Positions 50,035 to 60,552 of a stretch of 64,000 nucleotides of DNA are shown here, piece after piece (positions within the stretch are counted from its first letter, which is position 1; every line of letters starts with the position of its first letter). The position numbers and the translations under genes were made by a program. The notes below the pieces were generated by a model. It was not told where the DNA came from. It ran no database searches and was given only the letters and a program-made list of their open reading frames with translations. Source of the stretch: Aeromonas hydrophila subsp. hydrophila ATCC 7966 (GTDB taxonomy: Bacteria > Pseudomonadota > Gammaproteobacteria > Enterobacterales > Aeromonadaceae); the NCBI RefSeq assembly GCF_000014805.1, contig NC_008570.1, positions 4,267,501 to 4,331,500 on the forward strand. The letters are read 5' to 3'.

Positions 50035-51314
50035 AACTTCTGTACCAGCTCGGTGAAACGATCACCGCGCGCTTCGAAAGACTTGAATTGGTCCAGGCTG
50101 GCGCAGGCCGGCGCCAGCAGCACCCAGTCGCCGGGTCTGGCATCGGCGGCCGCCTTGGCGACCGCGGCATCCAGATCCGCCACCCGCTCGGTCTGCTCGC
50201 CCAGCGCCAGCAGCACCTCGGCATCCTGGCCGAAACAGTACATGTGATCGATCTGGCTGCCGAGCAGCGCCTGCACCGGGCCGAAATCCTGGCCCTTGCC
50301 CTGGCCACCGGCCAGCAGCAGCAGACGGCCCTTCACCGACTCGCGCACCCCGGCCACGGCAGCCAGGGTCGCCCCCACGTTGGTGGCCTTGGAGTCGTTG
50401 ATCCAGCGCACCCCATTCACCTCCCGCACGAAGCGGGCACGGTGGGGCAGCCCCTCGAAACGGCGCAGTACTCGCAACTGCGGCTCGCGCGGGATGCCGA
50501 CCGCATCGCACAGGGCCATGGCGGCCAGCGCGTTGGCCTGGTTGTGGGCGCCGACGATCTTCATCTCGTCCACCGCCAGCAACGGCTCGCCGTGCAGGGT
50601 CAGCCAGTGACGGCCATCCAGCTCGCAGCGGCCATAGCCGTTGCAGTCAAGGCCGAAGCTCTGCCACACCTGACCCACGTCGGGCAGGGTCTGGGCATCG
50701 TCGCGATTGATCAGGATGTGCTGGGAGTGCTGATGGATCTCCATCTTGGCGGCGCGATAGTCGGCCATGCCCTGATAGCGATCCATATGATCTTCGGAGA
50801 GGTTCAATACCACGGAGGCGGCGGCGCGCAGGCTGTGGGTGGTCTCCAGCTGGAAGCTGGAGAGCTCCAGCACGCAGAGATCCATCGGCTGCTTGAGCAG
50901 CTCGAGCGCCGGCGTGCCGATGTTGCCACCCACCCCGACCTTGAGGCCGGCTTCGGCGATCATCTCGCCCACCAGGGTGGTGACCGTGCTCTTGCCGTTG
51001 GAGCCGGTGATGGCGATCACCGGCACCTGGGCCTCGCGCACGAACAGCTCGATGTCGCCGACGATGCGCACCCCGAACTCGGCGGCGGCTTGCAGTTCGG
51101 GCGTTGCCAGGGCAATGCCCGGGCTCGCCACTATCATGTGCGCCTGCTTGAGCAGCTCGCCGTCCAGCCCGTGGATGAGTTCCACCTCGGCAGGCAGTTG
51201 ATCTTTGCCGGGCGGGTTGGCGCGGGTGTCCATCACCAACGGCGTCACGCCACGGCCGATGAAGTAGTCGACGCAGGAGAGTCCGGTTTTGCCGAGTCCG
51301 ATGATGATGACCAT
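50031..51314 (-). CDS. murD: UDP-N-acetylmuramoylalanine--D-glutamate ligase
   Basis: MurD adds D-glutamate to UDP-MurNAc-Ala. The 427-residue ligase has the N-terminal [14 protein letters not shown]-loop GSNGKSTVT and the later [11 protein letters not shown] and NDSKATN motifs. It begins three bases after the mraY stop. Confidence 0.96.
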   Translation of the reverse strand: MVIIIGLGKTGLSCVDYFIGRGVTPLVMDTRANPPGKDQLPAEVELIHGLDGELLKQAHMIVASPGIALATPELQAAAEFGVRIVGDIELFVREAQVPVIAITGSNGKSTVTTLVGEMIAEAGLKVGVGGNIGTPALELLKQPMDLCVLELSSFQLETTHSLRAAASVVLNLSEDHMDRYQGMADYRAAKMEIHQHSQHILINRDDAQTLPDVGQVWQSFGLDCNGYGRCELDGRHWLTLHGEPLLAVDEMKIVGAHNQANALAAMALCDAVGIPREPQLRVLRRFEGLPHRARFVREVNGVRWINDSKATNVGATLAAVAGVRESVKGRLLLLAGGQGKGQDFGPVQALLGSQIDHMYCFGQDAEVLLALGEQTERVADLDAAVAKAAADARPGDWVLLAPACASLDQFKSFEARGDRFTELVQKL

Positions 51315-51317
51315 GGC

Positions 51318-52400
51318 TTACCTCACCTTCAAGGTGGCGAGGCCGAGCAGCACCAGCATGAGCGTGATGATCCAGAAGCGCACGATGACGCGCGGCTCCG
51401 GCCAGCCCTTCTTCTCATAGTGGTGATGGATCGGAGCCATGCGGAAGATGCGCACGCCGCGCAGCTTGTAGGACCCCACCTGCAGGATCACCGAGACGGT
51501 CTCCATCACGAAGACGCCGCCCATGATCACCAGCAGAAACTCCTGACGCACCAGCACGGCGATGGTGCCGAGCGCGCCACCCAGTGCCAGGGAGCCCACG
51601 TCCCCCATGAACACCTGGGCCGGATAGGTGTTGAACCAGAGAAAACCCAGACCCGCCCCGACGATGGCGGTACAGACGATCACCAGCTCGGAGGTATAGG
51701 GCACATAGGGAATATGCAGGTAGTTGGCGAAATTGACGTTGCCGGTGGCCCAGGCGATGAAGGCGAAGCCCCCCGCCACCATCACGGTCGGCATGATGGC
51801 CAGACCATCCAGACCATCCGTGAGATTGACCGCGTTGGAGGTGCCGACGATGACGAAGTAGGTCAGTACGATGAACATCAGCCCGAGTTGCGGCATCACG
51901 TCCTTGAGGAAGGGCACCACCAGCTGGGTCTGACCGTCGTGAGTGGCGGTGGCGTAAAGGAACACGGCCACCCCCAGCGCAACGGCGGATTGCCAGAAAT
52001 ATTTCCAGCGGGCGATCAGGCCGTCGGTGTTCTTGCGCACCACCTTGAGGTAGTCATCGGCGAAACCGATGGCGCCATAGGCTCCCAGTACGAACAGCAC
52101 CAGCCAGACATAGGGGTTGTCGAGGCGGCACCAGAGCAGCACCGAGATGAAGATGGCGGCGATGATCATCAGGCCACCCATGGTCGGGGTGCCTTTCTTG
52201 CTCAGGTGCGACTCGGGACCGTCATTGCGGATCACCTGGCCGAATTTGAGGATCTGCAGGCGACGGATGAGACGCGGCCCCATCCAGAGCGCCACCACCA
52301 GGCCGGTGATGATCGACAGGATGGCGCGAAACGTCAGGTAGGAGAAGACGTTGAAGAAGGTGAAGTGCGGGGTGAGCAGTTCCGCCAGCCAGACTAGCAT
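51318..52400 (-). CDS. mraY: Phospho-MurNAc-pentapeptide transferase MraY
   Basis: MraY makes lipid I by joining phospho-MurNAc-pentapeptide to undecaprenyl phosphate. The 360-residue membrane protein has ten spans and the catalytic motifs [19 protein letters not shown] and APIHHHYE. Its start overlaps the end of murF by seven bases. Confidence 0.97.
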   Translation of the reverse strand: MLVWLAELLTPHFTFFNVFSYLTFRAILSIITGLVVALWMGPRLIRRLQILKFGQVIRNDGPESHLSKKGTPTMGGLMIIAAIFISVLLWCRLDNPYVWLVLFVLGAYGAIGFADDYLKVVRKNTDGLIARWKYFWQSAVALGVAVFLYATATHDGQTQLVVPFLKDVMPQLGLMFIVLTYFVIVGTSNAVNLTDGLDGLAIMPTVMVAGGFAFIAWATGNVNFANYLHIPYVPYTSELVIVCTAIVGAGLGFLWFNTYPAQVFMGDVGSLALGGALGTIAVLVRQEFLLVIMGGVFVMETVSVILQVGSYKLRGVRIFRMAPIHHHYEKKGWPEPRVIVRFWIITLMLVLLGLATLKVR

Positions 52401-53749
52401 GTGGCTGACTCCTGACGGTCTTTGACCATCTCGACGATATCTTCCATGCGGGAGCCGCGGGCACCCTTGACCAGGATGGCGATTTCTTGATGTGTATTTA
52501 TCATTTGCGCAAGCACTTCAAACAACGACGCCTTGTTATCGAAATGTCGGCCAGCCGCGGCATCTGCGGTGTGGCGACTCTGTTCCCCTACGGTCAGCAC
52601 GGCATCGAGGCCGCGCTCGCTGGCGTGGCGTCCGACCCGGGCGTGCTGCTCGGCGGACTCCTCACCCAACTCCTTCATGTCACCGAACACCAGCACCTTG
52701 TAGCCACTCATGGCGGTCAGGGCATCGATGCCCGCCAGCACGGACTCCACGCTGGCGTTGTAGGTGTCGTCCACCAGGGTGAGACCACCCCAGCGCTGGA
52801 CGCAGAAACGGCCCTTGACCGGTGCCATCAGCTCGAGCCCGGCCTTGACCGAGGCGAGCGAGGCGCCGAGCGCCAGCGTGCCAGCGGCGGCGGCCAGGGC
52901 GTTCGCCACGTTATGGCGGCCCGGAATGGCCAGGGTCAGGCTTATTTCACCCTGCGGGGTCACCATGACAAACTCGGCACAACCCTGCTGGTTGATCACC
53001 ACGTTTCTGGCGTGGAACGGCTGACGCTGATCCTCGATGGAGAAGGCGCAGTGGATCCCGCGGGCCTGCCACTTTGGCCAGAATTCGTTGTCGGCATTGA
53101 CGATGGCGGTTCCGCCCTCGCCCAGCCCCTCGAAGATTTCGCTCTTGGCGTGAAACACCCCTTCCAGCGAGCCGAAGCCCTCCAGGTGGGCGGCCGCCAC
53201 GTTGTTGATGATGGCGGCATCGGGTTTGGCCAACGAGGTAGTCCAGGCGATCTCGCCCGGGTGGTTGGCCCCCAGCTCCATCACCGCAAACCGGTGTTGC
53301 GGCTCGAGGCGCAGCAGGGTCAGCGGCACCCCCACTTCGTTGTTGAAGTTGCCGGCGGTGGCCAGCACGTCCCCTTCCTGACGCAGGATGGCGGTCGCCA
53401 TCTCCTTCACAGTGGTCTTGCCACAGCTGCCGGTGATGGCCAGCACTTTCGGGTTGATCCGCTCGCGCACCAACCGACCGAGGCGACCCAGTCCCTTGAG
53501 ACTGTCGGTCACCACCAGCTGGGGGATCGCCAACGGCAGTTCACGCTCGACCAGAAGGGCCGATGCTCCGGCGGCCACGGCCTGCTCGCAGAAATCGTGG
53601 GCATCGAAACGCTCGCCGCGCAGCGCAACAAACAGCGCGCCTGCGCCCAGGGTACGGGTGTCGGTGCTGACAGCCGTGATCGCTCCGTCTTCACCAATCA
53701 GACGGGCATCGAGTACCTGCGCCAGCTCGGCAAGCCTGAGGGTCATCAT
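52394..53749 (-). CDS. murF: UDP-MurNAc-tripeptide--D-alanyl-D-alanine ligase
   Basis: MurF adds D-Ala-D-Ala to complete the stem pentapeptide. The 451-residue ligase has P-loop [19 protein letters not shown] and [10 protein letters not shown]. It needs D-Ala-D-Ala from a Ddl ligase, whose gene is not in this cluster. Its start overlaps the murE stop by four bases. Confidence 0.96.
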   Translation of the reverse strand: MMTLRLAELAQVLDARLIGEDGAITAVSTDTRTLGAGALFVALRGERFDAHDFCEQAVAAGASALLVERELPLAIPQLVVTDSLKGLGRLGRLVRERINPKVLAITGSCGKTTVKEMATAILRQEGDVLATAGNFNNEVGVPLTLLRLEPQHRFAVMELGANHPGEIAWTTSLAKPDAAIINNVAAAHLEGFGSLEGVFHAKSEIFEGLGEGGTAIVNADNEFWPKWQARGIHCAFSIEDQRQPFHARNVVINQQGCAEFVMVTPQGEISLTLAIPGRHNVANALAAAAGTLALGASLASVKAGLELMAPVKGRFCVQRWGGLTLVDDTYNASVESVLAGIDALTAMSGYKVLVFGDMKELGEESAEQHARVGRHASERGLDAVLTVGEQSRHTADAAAGRHFDNKASLFEVLAQMINTHQEIAILVKGARGSRMEDIVEMVKDRQESATC

Positions 53750-55230
53750 GCGAATGACTCCAATAATGTGTGCAAGGCGGCCGCAACGGTTTCCCGGTCG
53801 CTGTAGTGCCGCTTGTCGGTTCCAATGATCTGATAATCCTCATGACCCTTACCGGCCACCAGGATGATGTCCTGTTTGCTCGCCTGGCTCAGTGCCAGCT
53901 CGATTGCCTTGGTCCTGTCGTGCTCGATCTGCACGGCGCCGGGATCGCGAAGACCCGCCACCATGTCGGCCATGATCCGGGCCGGCTCCTCGGTACGGGG
54001 ATTGTCATCGGTCAGGATCACGCGATCCGCATGCAGCTCGGCCATGGCGGCCATCATGGGCCGCTTGCCGCGATCCCTGTCGCCACCACAACCCACCAGA
54101 CACCAGAGCCGTCCTTCACAGTGCACCCGCAGGGCCTGCAAGGCCTTCTCCAGCGCATCCGGCGTGTGGGCATAATCGACCACGGCGAGCGGCGCCTTGC
54201 CGCCACCGAAGCACTCCATGCGGCCGGTTACCGGCTGCAGTTGCGGCGCGCTGGCCAGCAGCTCGTCGAAGTCATAACCGAGCACCAGCATGGCGCCCAT
54301 CGCGGCCAGCACGTTGCTGACGTTGAAGCGCCCGAGCAAGGGGGCGGATAATACACCATTCCCCCAGCTGGAGTTAATCTGCGTGCGAAAACCTTGCTGG
54401 TGGAAATGGGGATCCTGCGCCGTCAGCTGTCGCCCCGGGTGACCGGCCACCGGGCCGTGCACGCTGAACGCCACGGCAGCCGGATAGGCAGCCAGCCACT
54501 GGCGGCCCAACCGGTCGTCGGCATTGAGCACGGCGCAGGGTTCGGCCACCAGTTTCAGCAGCTCTTCCTTGGCGGCGCCGTAGGCCTCCATGGTGCCGTG
54601 ATAGTCCAGATGATCCCGGCTCAGGTTGGTGAATACGGCGGCAGCAAACGGCAGGGCCGCGACGCGATGCTGTACCAGGCCGTGGCTGGACACCTCCATC
54701 GCCACCAGATCCGCCCCCTGCGCTTGCAGAGCGGCCAGATTGGCCTGCACCTGCACCGCGCTGCCGGTGGTGTTTTCCGCTTCCACCAGCTCGCCGAACA
54801 GGCCGTTGCCGATGGTGCCCATCACCCCGGCCTTGCCCCCCAGCAGGGTGCACCAGTTGGCCACCAGCAGCGCCGTGGTGCTCTTGCCGTTGGTGCCGGT
54901 GATGCCCACCAGATCCAGCTTGCTGGCCGGCTGGTCGTAGAAATAGCCGGCCAGCTCGGAGAGCCTGGCTGGCAGATCCGGGATCCCGAGACAAGGCACG
55001 CCCAGCGCCGGTGCCACGAATTCACCGTCCTCTTCAAACAGTACGGCGGTCGCTCCCTGAGCCACCGCCTGTTCGATAAACCGTCTGCCATCCACCTGAT
55101 GCCCGCGAATCGCTACGAAGAGACAACCGGGCCCGACCCGCCGACTGTCCAGCTGGATGTCTGTAAGCGCGAGCGCCGGGGCAGTAATGCCAAAGGGGCG
55201 CATCAGTTGATCAAGTGCGCGGGACAACAT
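53746..55230 (-). CDS. murE: UDP-MurNAc-Ala-Glu--meso-diaminopimelate ligase
   Basis: MurE adds meso-diaminopimelate as the third stem residue. The 494-residue ligase has P-loop GTNGKSTTA and the DNPRTEEP motif that selects diaminopimelate over lysine. GGAGG is six bases before the ATG at 55230. The open frame reaching 55368 overlaps ftsI and is not used. The true start overlaps ftsI by 20 bases. Confidence 0.96.
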   Translation of the reverse strand: MLSRALDQLMRPFGITAPALALTDIQLDSRRVGPGCLFVAIRGHQVDGRRFIEQAVAQGATAVLFEEDGEFVAPALGVPCLGIPDLPARLSELAGYFYDQPASKLDLVGITGTNGKSTTALLVANWCTLLGGKAGVMGTIGNGLFGELVEAENTTGSAVQVQANLAALQAQGADLVAMEVSSHGLVQHRVAALPFAAAVFTNLSRDHLDYHGTMEAYGAAKEELLKLVAEPCAVLNADDRLGRQWLAAYPAAVAFSVHGPVAGHPGRQLTAQDPHFHQQGFRTQINSSWGNGVLSAPLLGRFNVSNVLAAMGAMLVLGYDFDELLASAPQLQPVTGRMECFGGGKAPLAVVDYAHTPDALEKALQALRVHCEGRLWCLVGCGGDRDRGKRPMMAAMAELHADRVILTDDNPRTEEPARIMADMVAGLRDPGAVQIEHDRTKAIELALSQASKQDIILVAGKGHEDYQIIGTDKRHYSDRETVAAALHTLLESFA

Positions 55231-56965
55231 TGGAAGCCTCCGTACGGGCAAGTTTGGTGGGCACCGCAGGCGGTACCGCGTCGGGACGAATATTGAAGAG
55301 CTGCAGTACCCCGCCCATGGCTTCGGCAAACGGCGGTGTCGCAACGGCACCACCGTAGTAGGCGTCACCCTTGGGCTCGTTGATCACCACGACCATGACG
55401 AAACGGGGATTGCTGGCCGGGGCGAAACCGGCGAACCAGGCCATGTAGTCCTTGCCGTAACCACCTGCAACCGCGACCTTGGCGGTACCACTCTTGCCGC
55501 CGACGCGGTAACCGGGGATCTGTGCTTTGGGAATGGCATTGCTGACCACGTACTCCAGCGCCTGCAACATGGCAGTGGCGTTGTTGTGATCGATGACCTG
55601 CTCCCCCTTGGGAGGCTCGGTCACCTTGACGATGGAGAGCGGCACCCGCTTGCCCTTGTTGGCCAAAGTGGCATAGGCGGAGGCCAGCTGCAGCGGGGTG
55701 ACCCGCAGGCCATAGCCGAACGACAGGGTGGCCCGTTCGATGTCGGACCAGCGCCGGCGCTGGGGCAGCATGCCGCTGCTCTCACCCATCAGGCCGCTGC
55801 CGGTATCCATCCCGAAGCCCACCATGCTGAGGGTGTTGATCATCTCCTGCGCCGGCATCCGCAGCGCGATGCGCGACATGCCGATGTTGGAGGAGTAGCG
55901 CAGGATGTCGTACAGGTTGGTGGCCTTGTGGATACTCACGTCGCGGATCTGCTTGGCCCCGATGAACAGAGGGCCGCCAGGAATGGTGTCCTTCCAGCTG
56001 GTGACGCCGGCCTGCAGGGCGCTGAGCAGGATCAGCGGCTTGACGGTGGAGCCCGGTTCATAGGTATCGGTCACCACCCGGTTGCGCACCCGGAAACTCT
56101 GGTACTGACCGCGGTTGTTGGGGTTGTAGGAGGGGGTGTTGACCATGGCGAGCACTTCGCCGGTCTTGACGTCCAGCATCACCATGGAGCCGGAGGTCGC
56201 CTTGTTCTCGTCGGTGGCCCGCTTGAGCGCCCGATAGGCAAGTGCCTGCACCCGTTGATCGATGCTCAGTTGCAGGTCGTTGGCGTTCTTGCCCTCTTTG
56301 ACCAGACCAAGCCGCTCGATGACCCGGCCCTGTCTGTCCTTGCGCACCCGCATCTCGCCAGGGGTTGCAGTCAGCCACTCGTTATAGCTGCGCTCGATCC
56401 CCTCGATGCCGCTGCCGTCGATGTTGGTTACCCCCACCAGGTGGGCGCTGATCTCGCCGGTCGGATAGAAACGGCGTGCCTCGGGGCGCAGATAGATGCC
56501 ACCCAGCTTGAGGCCCTTGATGTATTCCGCCACCGCCGGCGTTACCTGGCGTTGCAGGTAGACGAAGCGCTTGCTCGGGTTGGAGATGCGGTGCTTGAGG
56601 GTGTTGATGTCGAGCTTGAGCACGGCGGACAGGGCCAGCCAGGCCCGCTCGTTATGGATGGCGCCAGACTCGTGCACCGTCTTGGGATCGGCCCAGACGG
56701 CTTCCACGGGAACCGACACAGCCAGCTGCTCGCCGTTGCGATCGGTGATCATGCCGCGCACCGCCTGAGTGGCGGTGGTACGCAGCGAACGCATGTCCCC
56801 TTCCTGACGCAGCCGATCCGGGTCGATCACCTGGATCCAGGCCAGTCGCAGGATCAAGCCGGCAAACGCAATGCCGATGAAGAACACCAGCGTGCGAAAG
56901 CGCCACGGATAGAGTGACGGAGCTTTGACCTTGGGTTGGGCCTTGGCGGAAGCCTTGCGTTTCAT
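55211..56965 (-). CDS. ftsI: Septal transpeptidase FtsI (PBP3)
   Basis: FtsI cross-links septal peptidoglycan. The 584-residue class B penicillin-binding protein has a membrane span (about 24-43), a pedestal domain and the transpeptidase domain with nucleophile in STVK (Ser306, Lys309), SSN (358-360) and KSG (491-493, in place of KTG). The ATG at 56965 overlaps ftsL by four bases; the frame extending to 57088 is a shadow. Confidence 0.96.
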   Translation of the reverse strand: MKRKASAKAQPKVKAPSLYPWRFRTLVFFIGIAFAGLILRLAWIQVIDPDRLRQEGDMRSLRTTATQAVRGMITDRNGEQLAVSVPVEAVWADPKTVHESGAIHNERAWLALSAVLKLDINTLKHRISNPSKRFVYLQRQVTPAVAEYIKGLKLGGIYLRPEARRFYPTGEISAHLVGVTNIDGSGIEGIERSYNEWLTATPGEMRVRKDRQGRVIERLGLVKEGKNANDLQLSIDQRVQALAYRALKRATDENKATSGSMVMLDVKTGEVLAMVNTPSYNPNNRGQYQSFRVRNRVVTDTYEPGSTVKPLILLSALQAGVTSWKDTIPGGPLFIGAKQIRDVSIHKATNLYDILRYSSNIGMSRIALRMPAQEMINTLSMVGFGMDTGSGLMGESSGMLPQRRRWSDIERATLSFGYGLRVTPLQLASAYATLANKGKRVPLSIVKVTEPPKGEQVIDHNNATAMLQALEYVVSNAIPKAQIPGYRVGGKSGTAKVAVAGGYGKDYMAWFAGFAPASNPRFVMVVVINEPKGDAYYGGAVATPPFAEAMGGVLQLFNIRPDAVPPAVPTKLARTEASNVVPRT

Positions 56966-57276
56966 GGTTGTGTAATTACCTTCTCGGTGGTCACCAGCGG
57001 GCGAGCCATCTGCAACTTGTCCATGGCCAGACTCGCCACCCGGGAGTGCTCGGCCAGCGTGCCCTGCTCCAGCAACAGATGCCGCCATTCGATATTGAGC
57101 CGATCCTCCTCCGCCATCAGGTCGTTCTGCTTGGCCGTCAGACCGCGGGTCATGTTGGTCACCAGGATCACCGCAAAGGCGGTGATCAGCACGGCGATGG
57201 CCAGCACCACCTGCAGCTTGTGCCGCCAGAGATCGCCGAGGATCTCCCTGGCCAGATGAACGCGCACCTCGCTCAT
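56962..57276 (-). CDS. ftsL: Cell division protein FtsL
   Basis: FtsL is a small bitopic protein that joins FtsB and FtsQ and activates FtsWI. The 104 residues comprise a short cytoplasmic tail, a membrane span (about 22-41, VVLAIAVLITAFAVILVTN) and a periplasmic coiled coil. It lies three bases after rsmH. Confidence 0.94.
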   Translation of the reverse strand: MSEVRVHLAREILGDLWRHKLQVVLAIAVLITAFAVILVTNMTRGLTAKQNDLMAEEDRLNIEWRHLLLEQGTLAEHSRVASLAMDKLQMARPLVTTEKVITQP

Positions 57277-57279
57277 GGC

Positions 57280-58218
57280 TTACTCCGCCAACCGCTGGGC
57301 GACCCGCAGCACCGAGCTGCGGGATCGGCTGTTTTCATTGACCTCGTGCTCGGAAGGCTTAAGCGCCTTGCCGACCGACTTCAATTTGCGACCGCCGGCC
57401 AGCTGGGCCTCAGTCAACGGAATGCCGTGCGGCACTTCCGGGCCTTTCTCATGCTTGCGAATGAAATGCTTCACCAGCCGATCTTCCAGCGAGTGGAAGC
57501 TGATGACGGAGAGACGACCTTCCGGAGCCAGCACTTGCAGGGCGCCGTTGAGCGCTGTCTCGATCTCGTCCAGCTCGCTGTTGATGTAGATGCGGATGGC
57601 CTGGAAGCTGCGGGTGGCGGCGTGCTTGCCCTTCTCCTTGCTCGGATTGACGCGGGCAATCATCTCCGCCAGTTGACGAGTGCGCACATAGGGCTCGGTC
57701 ACCCGATCGTGCACGATGGCGCGGGCGATCTTCTTGGCGAAACGTTCCTCGCCGAAGGTCTTCAGCACCCAAGCGATGTCGTCCACATCGGCGCGAGCCA
57801 GCCATTCGGCGGCGCTCTGACCGGAGGTGGGATCCATCCGCATATCGAGCGGACCGTCCTTCATGAAGCTGAAACCGCGCTCGGCATCGTCCAGCTGGGG
57901 AGAAGAGACCCCCAGATCCAGCAGGAAACCGTCTACCTTGCCCAGCAGGCCGCGTTCATCCAGATAGGAGGCAATGCCGGAGAAGGGGCCGTGCACGATT
58001 TCGAACCGGGGATCCTGAATCTTGGCCGCTTCGGCAATGGCCTGAGGATCCCGGTCGATGGCGATCAGCCGGCCGTTGGGGCCAAGCTGCTGGAGAATGA
58101 GACGAGAGTGACCACCCCGGCCAAACGTACCGTCGACGTAGATGCCGTCCGGCTTGATGGCCAGCCCTTCAACGGCTTCGTGCAGCAGCACTGTGATGTG
58201 TTCAGCGGCTTGGGTCAT
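57280..58218 (-). CDS. rsmH: 16S rRNA (cytosine1402-N4)-methyltransferase RsmH
   Basis: RsmH methylates N4 of C1402 in the ribosomal P site. The 312-residue SAM enzyme begins with [13 protein letters not shown] and has the SAM-binding [12 protein letters not shown] and the [12 protein letters not shown] segment. RsmI, which methylates the 2'-O of the same base, is encoded nearby at 59640-60473. The start directly abuts the mraZ stop. Confidence 0.97.
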   Translation of the reverse strand: MTQAAEHITVLLHEAVEGLAIKPDGIYVDGTFGRGGHSRLILQQLGPNGRLIAIDRDPQAIAEAAKIQDPRFEIVHGPFSGIASYLDERGLLGKVDGFLLDLGVSSPQLDDAERGFSFMKDGPLDMRMDPTSGQSAAEWLARADVDDIAWVLKTFGEERFAKKIARAIVHDRVTEPYVRTRQLAEMIARVNPSKEKGKHAATRSFQAIRIYINSELDEIETALNGALQVLAPEGRLSVISFHSLEDRLVKHFIRKHEKGPEVPHGIPLTEAQLAGGRKLKSVGKALKPSEHEVNENSRSRSSVLRVAQRLAE

Positions 58219-58677
58219 TTATAAAGAGAAATCCTGTAGTCGTGGCGAGCTTGCCCAGTCATCTTCGGGCAGACCCTGAATGTCGTCATTGACCTGTTGT
58301 TGCCAGCGGGCTTCATCCCACAGCTCAAACTTGTTGAGCTGGCCCACCAGCATGATCTTCTTGTCCAGCCCGGCGTGGCTGCGCAGTGGCTGGCTGAGCA
58401 GCAGACGGCCATTGCCGTCCAGCTCGCATTCGGTCGCATGCCCGAGCAACAGCCGCTGCAGGCGGCGCTCAAGGGGATTCATGCTGGAGAGCGTCTTGAG
58501 CTTGCGCTCGATCTCTTCCCATTCGTTCAGGGGGTAAAGCAGCAAGCAGGGATGGGCAATATCGATGGTGCAGACCAGCTGGCCCTCGCTTTCGTCGCGC
58601 AGCCAATCACGGTACTTGGTCGGAATCGCCAATCGCCCCTTGCTGTCGAGGCTGATGGCATGCGCACCACGCAACAA
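58219..58677 (-). CDS. mraZ: Transcriptional regulator MraZ
   Basis: MraZ is an AbrB-fold repressor of the dcw cluster. The 152-residue protein has two repeats with the conserved DSKGRLAIP and DGNGRLLLS. The start is a TTG at 58677 (the next codon is also TTG): AGGGA is upstream and the product MLRGAHAIS then aligns with E. coli MFRGATLVN. No ATG is near. Repeats of the MraZ type lie between this gene and its promoter. Confidence 0.94.
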   Translation of the reverse strand: MLRGAHAISLDSKGRLAIPTKYRDWLRDESEGQLVCTIDIAHPCLLLYPLNEWEEIERKLKTLSSMNPLERRLQRLLLGHATECELDGNGRLLLSQPLRSHAGLDKKIMLVGQLNKFELWDEARWQQQVNDDIQGLPEDDWASSPRLQDFSL

Positions 58678-58726
58678 ATTGCAGTCCCTGAAAATGAGTT
58701 AAAGGGGGCAAATCGCCCGATAAAAA

Positions 58727-58750
58727 CCACTTTGATCCACTTTTCCCCAC
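58727..58750 (-). promoter_or_regulatory. Three MraZ-type direct repeats
   Basis: On the minus strand GTGG occurs three times at an exact 10-base period (complements at 58747-58750, 58737-58740 and 58727-58730). MraZ is known to bind such repeats before its own gene. They begin just after the proposed -10. Confidence 0.75.
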
Positions 58751-58755
58751 CTTGA

Positions 58756-58784
58756 AGTTTAAGGACGTGCTGAGGGCTTTTCAA
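58756..58784 (-). promoter_or_regulatory. mraZ (dcw) promoter
   Basis: Minus-strand TTGAAA (58779-58784) and TAAACT (58756-58761) are 17 bases apart, about 80 bases upstream of the TTG start. Confidence 0.6.
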
Positions 58785-59084
58785 GCAAGGATCTCGGGCA
58801 TGGGGAACATATTGACGCAGCGTTTCAGCAGCGAGGATTAAATGAGTTGATTTTCCACAAGTTATTTGTGTTTACGGCAATCCGATTAATTGCGAAGAAT
58901 TAAAAGTTCAGCAGGGTGAACCAATAAGCAGCGATATGATCCGCTCAGAGTCACAGGTACCAACATAACTCAGGCATTGTGTATGAGAAAAACGATAACA
59001 AACTGATTTATATGCATATTTACTGCTATCTCACTATTCACCAACGCATATATCTCTCGGTACAAGCTGCTATTTTCTCGCCAA

Positions 59085-59120
59085 TAAAAAAGAGCCTCGC
59101 GATAAATCGCAAGGCTCTTC
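59085..59120 (-). terminator. Intrinsic terminator of rnpB
   Basis: Minus-strand AAGAGCCTTGCGAT pairs with ATCGCGAGGCTCTT (one G-T) and is followed by TTTTTT. Confidence 0.9.
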
Positions 59121-59127
59121 AGGAATA

Positions 59128-59516
<389 letters not shown>

Positions 59517-59522
59517 GCGCGG

Positions 59523-59551
59523 ATTATAGCCTTGTCCGGCACCTCGGGTAA
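59523..59551 (-). promoter_or_regulatory. rnpB promoter
   Basis: Minus-strand TTACCC (59546-59551) and a perfect TATAAT (59523-59528) are 17 bases apart. A GC-rich discriminator leads to the RNA start near 59516. Confidence 0.75.
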
Positions 59552-59639
59552 ACCTGCAATTGAGTTTTGACCGAGTTAATCGCATTCGGAGCCAGGCCAG
59601 ACAACGCCAAGGCTGGCCTCCTGCCTGCATTTATCCGCC

Positions 59640-60473
59640 TCAGTAATGTTCGAGGCCGTACTTGTAGAGCGCGTTCTTCTTGACCCCGTGGATCTCGGCG
59701 GTGAGCGCTGCCGCTTTTTTGAGCGGTAGTTCGGCCACCAGCAGCCCAAGAGTACGGATCGCCTCGGCCGGCAATTCCTCCTCCGTTTTATTGGCGCCCG
59801 CAACCACCAGCACGATCTCGCCGCGGCAGCGATTTTCGTCCTCGCCCAGCCAGACCAGCATCTCGGAGGCAGGCAGACCGTGGATCGACTCGAAAGTTTT
59901 GGTCAGCTCGCGGCACACCACCACCTGGCGTTCACCGAGAATGCGGGCGATCGCTTCCACCGTGTCCTGTACCCGACGCGGGGATTCGTAGAACACCAGT
60001 GAACGGGTGTCTTCGATCACCGCCTGCAAACGGTCGTCACGCCCCTTGCTCTTGGCAGGCAAAAAACCTTCGAAGGCAAACCGGTCGGTGGGCAACCCGG
60101 CCGCGGAAAGCGCCGTGATGGCAGCACAGGGGCCGGGCAGCGGCACTACCTTGACCCCGGCTTCGCGACAACGGGTGACCAGGTGATAACCAGGGTCGCT
60201 GATGAGTGGCGTACCGGCATCGGAGACCAGGGCCACGCTCTTGCCCTCTTTTATCCGGCCGATCAACACATCAGCCTTCTGCTGCTCGTTGTGATCGTGC
60301 AGCGCGAAGGTGGGCACCGAGATTTGATAGTGGCTGAGCAGGATGCCGGTATGGCGGGTATCCTCGGCTGCCACCAGATCGACACTGCGTAAAATGTCCA
60401 ATGCACGCTGGGTAATATCAGCCAGATTGCCGATCGGGGTGGGGACTATGTACAGGGTTGGGATGTCACTCAT
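59640..60473 (-). CDS. rsmI: 16S rRNA (cytidine1402-2'-O)-methyltransferase RsmI
   Basis: RsmI methylates the ribose of C1402 in 16S rRNA. The 277-residue tetrapyrrole-methylase-fold protein starts with [16 protein letters not shown] and has [13 protein letters not shown] and [17 protein letters not shown]. It is divergent from lpoA across 79 bases, the standard neighbourhood. Confidence 0.96.
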   Translation of the reverse strand: MSDIPTLYIVPTPIGNLADITQRALDILRSVDLVAAEDTRHTGILLSHYQISVPTFALHDHNEQQKADVLIGRIKEGKSVALVSDAGTPLISDPGYHLVTRCREAGVKVVPLPGPCAAITALSAAGLPTDRFAFEGFLPAKSKGRDDRLQAVIEDTRSLVFYESPRRVQDTVEAIARILGERQVVVCRELTKTFESIHGLPASEMLVWLGEDENRCRGEIVLVVAGANKTEEELPAEAIRTLGLLVAELPLKKAAALTAEIHGVKKNALYKYGLEHY

Positions 60474-60496
60474 GGGAGCTCCGAGTGTCCCGACAA

Positions 60497-60525
60497 TTGT
60501 GTCGCCATATTGGCCCGTTTACACT
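60497..60525 (+). promoter_or_regulatory. lpoA promoter
   Basis: TTGTGT (60497-60502) and TACACT (60520-60525) are 17 bases apart. Transcription would begin near 60532, which excludes the in-frame ATG at 60526 as the main start. Confidence 0.6.
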
Positions 60526-60552
60526 ATGGAGAATTTCAACACTGGTCGGGGA

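Larger units (their letters stand above)
58678..59084. other. mraZ upstream region, no gene seen
   Basis: About 400 bases, AT-rich from 58800 onward. The left end holds the mraZ promoter and repeats. TTTTCCACA at 58851-58859 differs at one position from the DnaA box TTATCCACA. I see no coding frame or other clear element up to the rnpB terminator. Confidence 0.6.

Noticed and set aside
58851..58859. Near-match to a DnaA box upstream of mraZ
   Set aside because: Single site with one mismatch in an AT-rich region; likely by chance without neighbours, so not listed as a separate feature.
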